A stretch of 64,000 nucleotides of DNA from an uncultured Allorhizobium sp. (GTDB lineage: Bacteria; Pseudomonadota; Alphaproteobacteria; Rhizobiales; Rhizobiaceae), in NCBI GenBank assembly GCA_958439205.1, contig OY288189.1, forward strand, positions 4,169,001 to 4,233,000, in the 5' to 3' direction. The notes under the pieces are model-generated. The model was not told the origin of the DNA. It did not search any database and saw only the letters and a list, made by a program, of their open reading frames with translations. Both the position numbers and the translations under genes were made by a program. Positions 29,407 through 37,272 of this stretch are shown here, piece by piece. The first letter of the stretch is position 1; each line of letters opens with the position of its first letter.

Positions 29407-30834
29407 TTACTGGAAATCGAAAGCCGACAGGCCCGTGACCATTTCGTCGAGGCCGAGTGGCCGGGTGAGCGGCGGCTCGGCACGGGCGAGACAACCGGAC
29501 CTTTCGCACAGACGACAGGCAGGACCGATGGCGATTGCCGGCACCGAGCGGTCCGGAAGGGCTGCCGCATAGGCGACCTCGTCCCGGCTCGATGCATCGC
29601 AGCCGACGAGCAGCGCCGTGCGGCGGATGCGTTCACCGAAGCTTGCCTGCGGGCCCTCCAGCGTGCGCGACATGGTCAGGAAGGCGCTACCATCCGGCAT
29701 CTCGACCTGCTCGACCAGGACCTGACCCGGTTGGGAAAAAGCAGCGTGGACATTGAGCTTGGGACAGCCGCCGCCGAACTTCGAATGCGGGAAGCCGGCC
29801 GCGCCTGCCCGGCGGAAGCGGTTTCCGGCATTGTCGATCTCCATCATGAAGAAGGGCACGCCCGTGGCACCCGGGCGCTGCATCATGGTCAGCCGGTTCG
29901 CAGCCTGTTCGAAGGAGACGTTGAAACGGGCACGCAGCACGTCGATGTCGTAACGGGCGCGGATGGCGGCCGAGAGGAAGGCGCCATAAGGCATCATCAG
30001 GGCGTGCGCCGTGTAGCGCGCCAGCTCAAAACGGGCGATGCGCCGCGCCTCGCCGGACGACAGCTCCAGGAGTTCAAGCTCTGCCTGGACATGTTCGCCG
30101 AGCGCCAGAAGCACCACTTCCATGGCAACCTCGCGCAGCTGATCGAAGGGTGACAGGCGCTCCGAGAGGAAGAGGCGCATGGAATGGCGGTCATAGCGGC
30201 GCCGCAGCGAAGGCATGGTCTGAACGGGAAGCGCGCGGACCACGATGCCATGGGTCGAACGAAGCCAGGCCTTGAGGGCGACGGCGAGATCATCCCCGGC
30301 TGACAGGCCAAGACCGGCGTGGAAACTCTCGGCCGCCTCGTCGAGCCGGGCGAAGTAATTCGGCCGGCGCTCGAAGACTTCGCGGACTTCATCGATCGGC
30401 AGGCGGGCGCCTGACAGAGAGGTCTCGTGCCCCTCGCGGGCGAGGAGATCGGCGAGATCAGAGAGGCGTGCCGCCTGTTCTCGATAGGCGCGGTAAAGCT
30501 TGACAATACCGCTCGCGGCATTGGGTGCGGCCTCTGCCACCTCGATCAGCTCCTGATCGCCGGGGAGTTCGCCCGACAAGAGCGGATCGGCGAAGACTTC
30601 GCGCAACTGGCTCGTCGAGCCGCCCGCCTCACCCTGCAGTTCGTCCAGATCAACCTTGTAAACAGAGGCGAGCTTGAGAAGCAGCTGGACGGTCAACGGG
30701 CGCTGATTGCGCTCGATCAGATTGAGATAGGAGGGGGAAATCTCGAGCGCCTCGGCCATGGCCGTCTGAGTGAGACCAAGGCCGTTCCTGATACGGCGGA
30801 CACGGGGGCCTGCGAAGATCTTGCGCTCTGCCAC
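29407..30834 (-). CDS. short-chain acyl-CoA regulator, ScfR/PccR/RamB type
   Basis: A 475-residue regulator with three parts. An XRE-type helix-turn-helix lies at about residues 10-65 (IRNGLGLTQTAMAEALEISPSYLNLIERNQR). The central region resembles the IrrE N-terminal domain, but the usual HExxH is replaced by TAHALMMPYGAF, as is normal for this group. The C-terminal DUF2083 region has a C-x2-C-x4-C group (CRLCERSGC). Family members (PccR, RamB, McmR) control acetate, propionate and glyoxylate genes in response to acyl-CoA. It is divergent from aceA, its probable target, and several TTTACA half-sites lie just upstream of its start. Confidence 0.88.
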   Translation of the reverse strand: MAERKIFAGPRVRRIRNGLGLTQTAMAEALEISPSYLNLIERNQRPLTVQLLLKLASVYKVDLDELQGEAGGSTSQLREVFADPLLSGELPGDQELIEVAEAAPNAASGIVKLYRAYREQAARLSDLADLLAREGHETSLSGARLPIDEVREVFERRPNYFARLDEAAESFHAGLGLSAGDDLAVALKAWLRSTHGIVVRALPVQTMPSLRRRYDRHSMRLFLSERLSPFDQLREVAMEVVLLALGEHVQAELELLELSSGEARRIARFELARYTAHALMMPYGAFLSAAIRARYDIDVLRARFNVSFEQAANRLTMMQRPGATGVPFFMMEIDNAGNRFRRAGAAGFPHSKFGGGCPKLNVHAAFSQPGQVLVEQVEMPDGSAFLTMSRTLEGPQASFGERIRRTALLVGCDASSRDEVAYAAALPDRSVPAIAIGPACRLCERSGCLARAEPPLTRPLGLDEMVTGLSAFDFQ

Positions 30835-30904
30835 TTTACAGCTCCTTTACAAGATTTACCGAACTCGGCGCCTAACTCTTCTTGACTGACTTTACAAATT
30901 TACA
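30835..30904. promoter_or_regulatory. cluster of TTTACA half-sites before the ScfR-type gene
   Basis: TTTACA occurs at 30835, 30846, 30891 and 30899, with a TTTAC at 30855. Two pairs read TTTACAA-GA-TTTAC and TTTACAA-A-TTTAC. An inverted copy (TGTAAA) is at 30989, nearer aceA. Known PccR targets use TTTGCAAA-type boxes, so these are candidate operators for autoregulation and aceA control. Confidence 0.5.
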
Positions 30905-31073
30905 CGTGCGCTTTGTCAAAGACAAGACAGCCTAACCTCTTTCATCTCGTTGTTTTATCGAATTTTCTGGCTGTATTTTGCAGTGCGATGTAAATCTAGT
31001 CACATCAGAAGCGACCAAGGCAACCCGAAGAACTTCACTTGGTCAGCGCCGCGCAGTGACAGGGAGATACGTC

Positions 31074-32363
31074 ATGACTGAATTTTACAATCTCGTTCCG
31101 AACGCCCCCAAGGGCCGCTATGACGGCATCGATCGTCCCTACACTGCAGCAGACGTGCAGCGCCTGCGCGGCTCTGTCGAGATCAAGTATACGCTTGCCG
31201 AAATGGGTGCGAACCGCCTCTGGCAGCTGATCAACGAGGAGCCCTTCATCAATGCGCTCGGTGCGCTCTCGGGCAACCAGGCCATGCAGATGGTCCGCGC
31301 CGGCCTGAAGGCCATCTACCTTTCCGGCTGGCAGGTTGCTGCCGATGCGAACACCGCCTCGTCCATGTATCCGGACCAGTCGCTCTATCCGGCGAATGCC
31401 GCACCGGAGCTTGCCAAGCGCATCAACCGGACCCTGCAGCGCGCCGACCAGATCGAAACGCAGGAAGGCAAGGGCCTTTCCGTCGACACCTGGTTCGCGC
31501 CGATCGTTGCCGACGCAGAAGCCGGTTTCGGCGGACCACTCAATGCCTTCGAGATCATGAAGGCCTTCATCGAAGCCGGCGCTGCGGGCGTTCACTTCGA
31601 GGACCAGCTCGCGTCTGAAAAGAAGTGCGGCCATCTCGGCGGCAAGGTTCTCATCCCGACGGCAGCTCATATTCGCAACCTGACGGCAGCCCGTCTGGCC
31701 GCCGACATCATGGGCGTCCCGACACTGATCGTTGCCCGTACCGACGCGGAAGCTGCAAAGCTTCTGACCTCCGACATCGACGAACGCGACCAGCCCTTCG
31801 TCGACTATGATGCCGGCCGCACGGCGGAAGGCTTCTATCAGGTCAAGAACGGCATCGAGCCCTGCATTGCGCGTGCGATCGCCTACGCGCCTTACTGCGA
31901 CATGATCTGGATGGAGACCGGCAAGCCGGACCTCGAACAGGCCCGCAAGTTTGCCGAAGCCGTGCACAAGGTCCATCCGGGCAAGAAGCTCGCCTATAAC
32001 TGCTCGCCTTCCTTCAACTGGAAGAAGCATCTCGACGACGCGACGATCGCCAAGTTCCAGCGCGAACTCGGTGCCATGGGCTACAAGTTCCAGTTCATCA
32101 CGCTCGCCGGCTTCCACCAGCTGAACTACGGCATGTTCGAACTGGCGCGCGGCTACAAGGATCGCCAGATGGCAGCCTATTCGGAGCTGCAGGAGGCGGA
32201 ATTCGCCGCCGAGGTCAACGGTTACACCGCGACCAAGCATCAGCGCGAAGTCGGCACCGGCTATTTCGACGCCGTCTCGCTTGCCATCACCGCCGGCCAG
32301 TCCTCGACGACCGCGATGAAGGAATCGACCGAAACCGAGCAGTTCCGCCCGGCGGCTGAGTAA
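31074..32363 (+). CDS. aceA: isocitrate lyase
   Basis: A 429-residue isocitrate lyase, the first enzyme of the glyoxylate shunt; it splits isocitrate into succinate and glyoxylate. The catalytic loop is KKCGHLGGKV, with DADTGFGG-like DAEAGFGGPLNAFE for metal binding and NCSPSFNWKKHL later. ATG 31074 follows a GGGAG site and opens the conserved MTEFYNLVPNAPKGRYDGI; the frame continues 32 codons upstream without support. It is divergent from the ScfR-type regulator. No malate synthase gene is in the window. Confidence 0.96.
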   Translation: MTEFYNLVPNAPKGRYDGIDRPYTAADVQRLRGSVEIKYTLAEMGANRLWQLINEEPFINALGALSGNQAMQMVRAGLKAIYLSGWQVAADANTASSMYPDQSLYPANAAPELAKRINRTLQRADQIETQEGKGLSVDTWFAPIVADAEAGFGGPLNAFEIMKAFIEAGAAGVHFEDQLASEKKCGHLGGKVLIPTAAHIRNLTAARLAADIMGVPTLIVARTDAEAAKLLTSDIDERDQPFVDYDAGRTAEGFYQVKNGIEPCIARAIAYAPYCDMIWMETGKPDLEQARKFAEAVHKVHPGKKLAYNCSPSFNWKKHLDDATIAKFQRELGAMGYKFQFITLAGFHQLNYGMFELARGYKDRQMAAYSELQEAEFAAEVNGYTATKHQREVGTGYFDAVSLAITAGQSSTTAMKESTETEQFRPAAE

Positions 32364-32375
32364 TCCGAGGCAATT

Positions 32376-32492
32376 GCCCCTCACCCTACCCTCTCCCCGC
32401 AAGCCGGGAGAGGGAGAGCCCCAAGACCGAGGCCTCCGAATACGTCTTCTCCCCGCTTGCGGGGAGAAGGTGGCGGCAGCCGGATGAGGGGC
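32376..32492. repeat. RIME-like palindromic intergenic repeat
   Basis: A 117-bp mosaic of nested inverted repeats. The outer arms are GCCCCTCA (32376-32383) and TGAGGGGC (32485-32492). Inside are a CCCTCTCCC/GGGAGAGGG hairpin (32389-32414) and a perfect CTTCTCCCCGC/GCGGGGAGAAG hairpin (32446-32469). This is the layout and wording of the Rhizobium-specific intergenic mosaic element RIME1. It lies between aceA and the next gene and could act as an RNA-processing or termination structure. Confidence 0.85.
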
Positions 32493-32547
32493 CGAGCTTC
32501 ACGAGATCAACAGTTCAAAAACCCCTGACACCAAGAGGAGAAATGCC

Positions 32548-32796
32548 ATGACACCCCAGACCCGAGTCAAGGAACGCGCCGAAGAACAGTCGTCGGCCAT
32601 GAGCAGCGATCAGCAGGCGATGATCCGCATGCTGGCAAACGACCTGCACCGTCTCAACCATTCGATCATGAAGGCCGTCGATGCCGGCGTTTCGGTGGAA
32701 CTCGTTCGCTCCGCCCGCCATCATGGTGGCGACGGCAACTGGGGTGATCTGCTGATCCCCGTCATCGTGACCCAGGGCAGCCATCAGGCCGCCTGA
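32548..32796 (+). CDS. small conserved-looking protein
   Basis: An 82-residue soluble protein with a helical N-terminal part (KERAEEQSSAMSSDQQAMIRMLANDLHRLNHSIMKAVDAG) and a C-terminal end RHHGGDGNWGDLLIPVIV. A GAGGAG site precedes the ATG, and it has its own terminator. I do not recognise a named family. It lies in the same direction as aceA after the RIME element, so it may share the message or be separated by it. Confidence 0.75.
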   Translation: MTPQTRVKERAEEQSSAMSSDQQAMIRMLANDLHRLNHSIMKAVDAGVSVELVRSARHHGGDGNWGDLLIPVIVTQGSHQAA

Positions 32797-32841
32797 GCAG
32801 CAAACCTATCCCTCGTCCGGCACCTGACCTCCGGACCGGTT

Positions 32842-32890
32842 CCCGCACGATGCCGCCTCTTTAGAGAGCGCCGGTCGTCGTGCGGGTTTT
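32842..32890 (+). terminator. rho-independent terminator
   Basis: CCCGCACGA (32842-32850) pairs with TCGTGCGGG (32878-32886), followed by TTTTTC. It ends the small gene at 32548-32796. Confidence 0.8.
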
Positions 32891-32900
32891 TCGTTGGACT

Positions 32901-33776
32901 TTAGCTGGTGGTGCTCGGGCGCTTGCCGGCCAGGATATCCCGGTGAGACTTCAGCAGTTTCGCCAGGCGATCGGCGACGGTTCGGATATCGCTTCGGTGG
33001 CGATCGTCATTGTTCATGACGATCCATTGGCGATGGCGAAGGTCCGCTATCTCGTCTCCCACCCGTTCCAGGGTCGGATCGAGATCGCCGACGAAACAGG
33101 GCAACACGCCGATGCCGGCCCCTGCCCTCACCAGATCTCTCAGCGAGCGCGGGCGATTGACGGTGGCGACAATCTGGTCTGCCGCCTGTTGGCGCGGCCA
33201 GCGCAGATAGGCGGAGACGGCATTCTCATCATCGATCGCGACCCAGGGCTCCGGTCCCATCCACTCCCTGTTGCGCGCCTTGTAGGCCGCATAGGCCACC
33301 TCGCCTGCTGCGATCGCGGCGAGGTTCGGCTCCTCAGGCTCAAAGGCGCGAATGCCGATGTCGCTTTCCCGATGCGCGAGCCTGGCACGCTGTTCGGCGA
33401 CATGCAGGTCGATGCGGAATTCGTCTCGCGGGGTGCGGATCAAGGACATGTTCTGGCAGAGCAGCCAGGCGATCCAGGTGCCGAGACTGATGCGCACCAG
33501 CGACTGGCCGGCCGTGCCGCGCCGCCACTTCTCCACGCGCCTGCTGCCCGCCTCCAACTCGACCAGATGCTCCAGCAACTGGCTACCGTCACTGGTCAGG
33601 CGATAACCGGTCTGGCTGCGCAGGAAGAGTTCGCGGCCAAGGGCCTGCTCGAGTTCGACCATGCGCCGGCCGAGTGTTGCCGCACTCAGACCCGTGGTTT
33701 CCGCAGCGGCAGTCAGGCCGCCCTGACGGGCGACTGCGAGGAAAAGCTGATAGGCGTCCCAAGCTATGTCTTTCAT
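32901..33776 (-). CDS. LysR family transcriptional regulator
   Basis: A 291-residue LysR-type regulator with the winged helix at residues 1-60 (LAVARQGGLTAAAETTGLSAATLGRRM) and an effector domain. The ATG at 33776 lies in a 30-bp perfect inverted repeat, so initiation is likely to be affected by structure or by bound protein. An in-frame ATG six codons upstream is in the other arm of the repeat. It is divergent from a 73-residue gene, which is a likely target. Effector unknown. Confidence 0.85.
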   Translation of the reverse strand: MKDIAWDAYQLFLAVARQGGLTAAAETTGLSAATLGRRMVELEQALGRELFLRSQTGYRLTSDGSQLLEHLVELEAGSRRVEKWRRGTAGQSLVRISLGTWIAWLLCQNMSLIRTPRDEFRIDLHVAEQRARLAHRESDIGIRAFEPEEPNLAAIAAGEVAYAAYKARNREWMGPEPWVAIDDENAVSAYLRWPRQQAADQIVATVNRPRSLRDLVRAGAGIGVLPCFVGDLDPTLERVGDEIADLRHRQWIVMNNDDRHRSDIRTVADRLAKLLKSHRDILAGKRPSTTS

Positions 33777-33792
33777 GGGTGAAAGACATAGC
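33763..33792. promoter_or_regulatory. perfect 13-bp inverted repeat on the LysR start codon
   Basis: Arms GCTATGTCTTTCA (33763-33775) and TGAAAGACATAGC (33780-33792) are perfectly complementary around a 4-base spacer (TGGG). On the minus-strand message the ATG is at the loop edge and codons 1-5 form one arm. It may be an autoregulatory LysR operator or a hairpin that limits translation. Confidence 0.7.
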
Positions 33793-33865
33793 ACGTTCTT
33801 GTCTGTTCATGCAGCCAAATATGGAGACTAAAAGGGAGGACGGCATCAATGAGAGGAGATCCGTC

Positions 33866-34087
33866 ATGCATGAAACCTATGTCGCCCTGGCCATTGCCTC
33901 ACTGCAGAAAGAGTTCGGCGATCGCGGTCAGCTATCCGAGGATGAATTCTATGCCCGCTACAGCGAGCCGCCGTGGCAGCGATTGGCACGCTTCGGCCAT
34001 AGTCTACTTGATCGGATACGCCCCAGAAAGCCAGTAGCGCTGACCGTCACGGCCGTTCACGACGCTTGCCGCCTGGCGAAAGCCTGA
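33866..34087 (+). CDS. small protein of unknown function
   Basis: A 73-residue basic protein with no membrane segment (MHETYVALAIASLQKEFGDR at the start; a WQRLARFGHSLLDRIRPRKP block later). A GAGGAG site six bases before the ATG and a terminator right after the stop support it as a real gene. It is divergent from the LysR gene at 32.9-33.8 kb. I do not recognise a family. Confidence 0.7.
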   Translation: MHETYVALAIASLQKEFGDRGQLSEDEFYARYSEPPWQRLARFGHSLLDRIRPRKPVALTVTAVHDACRLAKA

Positions 34088-34091
34088 AACG

Positions 34092-34122
34092 AAAAAGCCC
34101 GGCGCGATGCGCCGGGCTTTTA
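34092..34122. terminator. bidirectional terminator
   Basis: AAAAGCCCGGCGC (34093-34105) and GCGCCGGGCTTTT (34109-34121) form a 13-bp stem with GAT as loop and A/T tracts on both sides. It serves the small gene (plus strand) and the chemoreceptor gene (minus strand), which converge here. Confidence 0.92.
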
Positions 34123-34141
34123 GTCTTGCAGATCATTTGGT

Positions 34142-36667
34142 TCAGGCCGCGCGAACCGTTCGCTGCCCGCGATCCGCCTCGATCCTGAACTGCTGCAGGA
34201 GATCGCGCAGAGCATCGGTTTGAGCGGAGAGATCCTGGGTGGCTGCCGTTGCTTCTTCGACCATCGCGGCGTTCTGCTGGGTCATCTGGTCCATGCGGCC
34301 GACGGCACCGTTGACTTCGTGCAGGGCGCCGGACTGTTCGCGGCTGGTCTCGGCGATCTTCTCGATGTGTTCGCTGATCGTTGCGATCTGGCCGCCGATG
34401 CGCGACAGCACCGTGCCGGTCTGCTGGACATGGGTCGAGCCGCTCGACACTTCTTCGGCCGAGCGATTGATGAGCGCCTTGATTTCCTTGGCAGCTCCGG
34501 CTGAGCGCTGCGCAAGTTCGCGAACTTCCTGAGCGACGACCGCAAAACCCTTGCCGGCTTCACCGGCGCGGGCTGCCTCGACGCCTGCGTTCAGAGCGAG
34601 CAGGTTTGTCTGGAAGGCGATCTCGTCGATCACGCCGATGATGTTCGAGATCTGCCGCGAGGCTTCCTCGATGCGGCCCATGGCCGAGATAGCGCTGCCG
34701 ACGACGACAGCGGATTCATCGGCATTCTTCTTGGCTTCGCGGACGACGCCGTTGACCATTTCGGCGCGCTCCGAGGACGAACGGACCGCGGCGGTGATTT
34801 CATCGACTGAGGCTGCGGTCTCTTCGAGGGAAGCCGCCTGCTGCTCGGTGCGGCGGGCGAGATCAAGCGCCGACTGGGCCATCTGGCGACCGTTGTTCTG
34901 GATCTGGTCAACGTTGCCGGAGATCTGGTGCATCGTATCGCGCAGGCGGGATAGCGACAGGTTGAAGTCGTTGCGCAGCTGTTCGAGGCGACCGTGGAAG
35001 CGGCCCTCGATCTCGAAGGAGATATCGCCATTGGCGAGACGCTCCAGAGCCTGGGCAAGCTTGCCGACGGCATGTTCGATCTGCTGGTCGAGCGCCTGCT
35101 TTTCCTCGTCGTTGCGGCGGCGCTCGGCTTCCGCCTCCATCTGCTCGCGCTCGCGCTCGGATTCAATCTCGAGCTTGCTGCGAGCATTGGTCTTGAAGAC
35201 GGCGAGCGCGCGAGCCATGGCGCCGATTTCATCACCGCGCTTGTCGCCGGCAATGCCGGCCTCGAGGTCACCTTCGGCCAGTCGCTGCATAGTGGCTGTG
35301 ATACGCGCGATCGGACGCTGGAGGGTCATCACAAGGGCGATGCCGCCGATCACGGCGAGCACGACGCCGGCGATCATGGTGCCGATCGACAGGCGGTTCG
35401 CCTCCTGGCGTTCGGTGCCGGCGACGTCCTTCTGCAGGTCGGCAAAGGAGGTCAGCGATACCCAGATCGAATCCATGGTGCGGCTCGCTTCATCGAAGCT
35501 CGCGATGCGCTCAGCACTGGTCTTCACCAGACCTTCCGTGTCGGTCGTCAAGTTGGCCAGCAGCGGAGTGATGGCTGCGGTGAGGCTGTCGTAGAAGGCC
35601 TTGTCGGAGATACTGCCGCCCAGCACGGCGAGATTGTCGCCGATCAGCTTGATCTGACGCAGGATCGGCTCGCGGGTCTTGTCGTCCTTCACATTGAGGA
35701 AGGTCGCGGTCATGATGCGCAGATCGTAGACATCGGCAATCAGGGTACGGCTGCCGACGAGGATATCGGCTGCCTGCACGGCACCAGTCTCGACCGCTGC
35801 GAATTTCTGGACGGATTCGGCGTATTTGGTGGCCGCACTCTCCTGCAGAATGGCTTCGAAACCGCGGAAGCGGGCGAGGATGCTGCCGACAGTGCGGCCA
35901 GCTTCCATGCTGGTGTCGCCTGCTCCAACCACCTTCTTGATTTCATTGATCGCCGTCTGAAGCTCCTTGCCCATGCCCCTGTGCTCGGGGGGCAGCGCAT
36001 TGGCGATCTTGCGGTGGGTCTTGACCAGTTCGGGCACCTGCTTTTGCAGATAGGGGAACTGGGCCTCGGGCAAGCCGGCGGAGAAGTAACCCTTGCTGAC
36101 GTCTGCGAGCTGGCGCGCGGCGGCCGAAAGGCGGTCAGCCTCCTTCAGCGCGCTCTTGGCGTCGTTTTCACCGCCAAGTACTGCACGCTGCAGTTTTTGC
36201 GCCTCATCGGAGACGCGGATCTGCTGCGCCATCAGGCCCTTGAGATGTTCCTGAATGGCGGCGGCAAGCTTGACCTCAGCCTCGTGCAATTGCCAGAGCG
36301 TGTCGATCTTCTGGTTGACGTTGCCCGTGCCGGCAATTGCCTCGTCGAGGAAGTTGCGGCCTGTGCCGTCGCTGCCGATTTCGGCAATATTCTGATTGAG
36401 TGTTGCCTGCTGCCCTGAGAGTTCGGAGATCACGACGTTGCGTGTTTCCTCCGAGGTCTGGTCGAGGAAGCGGGTCATTGCGGCGGTGACGTTCTTGAAA
36501 CCGTTCAGCGACCGCATGGTGCCGTTGGAGATCTCCATGCGCTGCTGCAGGAGGCCGGAAGCATAAAGCCCCATCAGACCGACAGCGGTGATCGAGAAGA
36601 CGAAGGGAAGCACAAAAGCCAGCACCTTGGTCGAAATCGAAAAGCGCGAAAGAATATGGTCGATCAA
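34142..36667 (-). CDS. transmembrane methyl-accepting chemotaxis protein
   Basis: An 841-residue chemoreceptor. Membrane segments lie at about residues 14-36 and 425-447, so a long helical sensor region of nearly 390 residues faces the periplasm. A HAMP domain follows (PIARITATMQRLAEGDLEAGI), then a coiled-coil linker, a second HAMP-like segment, and the signalling hairpin EIAFQTNLLALNAGVEAARAGEAGKGFAVVAQEVR. There is no CheR/CheB pentapeptide at the C-terminus. The start is a TTG with GGAGG eight bases upstream. The ligand is unknown; the sensor part resembles the helical-bimodular or four-helix-bundle types. Confidence 0.93.
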   Translation of the reverse strand: MIDHILSRFSISTKVLAFVLPFVFSITAVGLMGLYASGLLQQRMEISNGTMRSLNGFKNVTAAMTRFLDQTSEETRNVVISELSGQQATLNQNIAEIGSDGTGRNFLDEAIAGTGNVNQKIDTLWQLHEAEVKLAAAIQEHLKGLMAQQIRVSDEAQKLQRAVLGGENDAKSALKEADRLSAAARQLADVSKGYFSAGLPEAQFPYLQKQVPELVKTHRKIANALPPEHRGMGKELQTAINEIKKVVGAGDTSMEAGRTVGSILARFRGFEAILQESAATKYAESVQKFAAVETGAVQAADILVGSRTLIADVYDLRIMTATFLNVKDDKTREPILRQIKLIGDNLAVLGGSISDKAFYDSLTAAITPLLANLTTDTEGLVKTSAERIASFDEASRTMDSIWVSLTSFADLQKDVAGTERQEANRLSIGTMIAGVVLAVIGGIALVMTLQRPIARITATMQRLAEGDLEAGIAGDKRGDEIGAMARALAVFKTNARSKLEIESEREREQMEAEAERRRNDEEKQALDQQIEHAVGKLAQALERLANGDISFEIEGRFHGRLEQLRNDFNLSLSRLRDTMHQISGNVDQIQNNGRQMAQSALDLARRTEQQAASLEETAASVDEITAAVRSSSERAEMVNGVVREAKKNADESAVVVGSAISAMGRIEEASRQISNIIGVIDEIAFQTNLLALNAGVEAARAGEAGKGFAVVAQEVRELAQRSAGAAKEIKALINRSAEEVSSGSTHVQQTGTVLSRIGGQIATISEHIEKIAETSREQSGALHEVNGAVGRMDQMTQQNAAMVEEATAATQDLSAQTDALRDLLQQFRIEADRGQRTVRAA

Positions 36668-36950
36668 AACAGTTCCTCCAACAACAAGGTGCTGCGCTCC
36701 CGGCGCGTGCCCCTCAAAATCTCGACAGCACCAATCAGCATCGGCGCCGTCTACACTCCACTCCGAAGACTAGGGTTGCAGTAAAAGTCTCAAGACGGAG
36801 TTAAGGTGGTGGGAGGGTCCCGGCGCGGGAGAGGACAGCCAAGACGGGGCGAGGCTAGCGCCGCATCGGCGCTGAGCATGCGCGCGGGGTCAGCTAGACG
36901 CATGCGTCAGGGTGCACGCGGGCCGCCTTCAGTTCATCTAAAGCTTGGGA
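36668..36950. other. intergenic region upstream of the chemoreceptor
   Basis: About 280 bp with GC-rich sequence and short imperfect repeats but no coding frame, terminator or clear operator that I can support. Confidence 0.4.
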
Positions 36951-37100
36951 TTAGCCGAGGAGACCGATGGCGAGAGCGGCAACGGCGCTCGCGGCATAGA
37001 GGCAGAGAATGGTCACCTGACGAAAGCGGGCGCGCTCTTCGTCACGGGCACGGGTTGCGGCAATGGCGATGGCACGGGGCTTGCGGGTCTCATGGTTCAT
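36951..37100 (-). CDS. 49-residue small membrane protein
   Basis: A short frame of 49 codons with a basic, charged N-terminus (MNHETRKPRAIAIAATRARDEERAR) and a C-terminal membrane helix (VTILCLYAASAVAALAIGLL). AAGGA lies about 10 bases before the ATG and third positions are strongly GC, so it looks like a genuine peptide gene. The function is unknown; tail-anchored orientation with an inner-face N-terminus is the likely topology. A 12-bp palindrome (37166-37177) lies upstream. Confidence 0.65.
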   Translation of the reverse strand: MNHETRKPRAIAIAATRARDEERARFRQVTILCLYAASAVAALAIGLLG

Positions 37101-37165
37101 GGGGCGCGGTCCTTGATGCGGCCAGGGAAGGTCATGCCCTTGCGGGCGTTTGCCGGCCAGACCTC

Positions 37166-37177
37166 ATGTCGCGACAT
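37166..37177. promoter_or_regulatory. 12-bp perfect palindrome upstream of the small membrane gene
   Basis: ATGTCGCGACAT is self-complementary and lies 66 bp upstream of the 49-residue gene. It could be an operator, but I have no protein to assign it to. Confidence 0.3.
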
Positions 37178-37272
37178 CTGGGGATGTCACACCGGCATTC
37201 AGGCAGGATGACCGACGCATGTTAACAAGTCCTGAATTACCAAGGAAAGCTTGCCCGGAGCGGGAGAGACGA

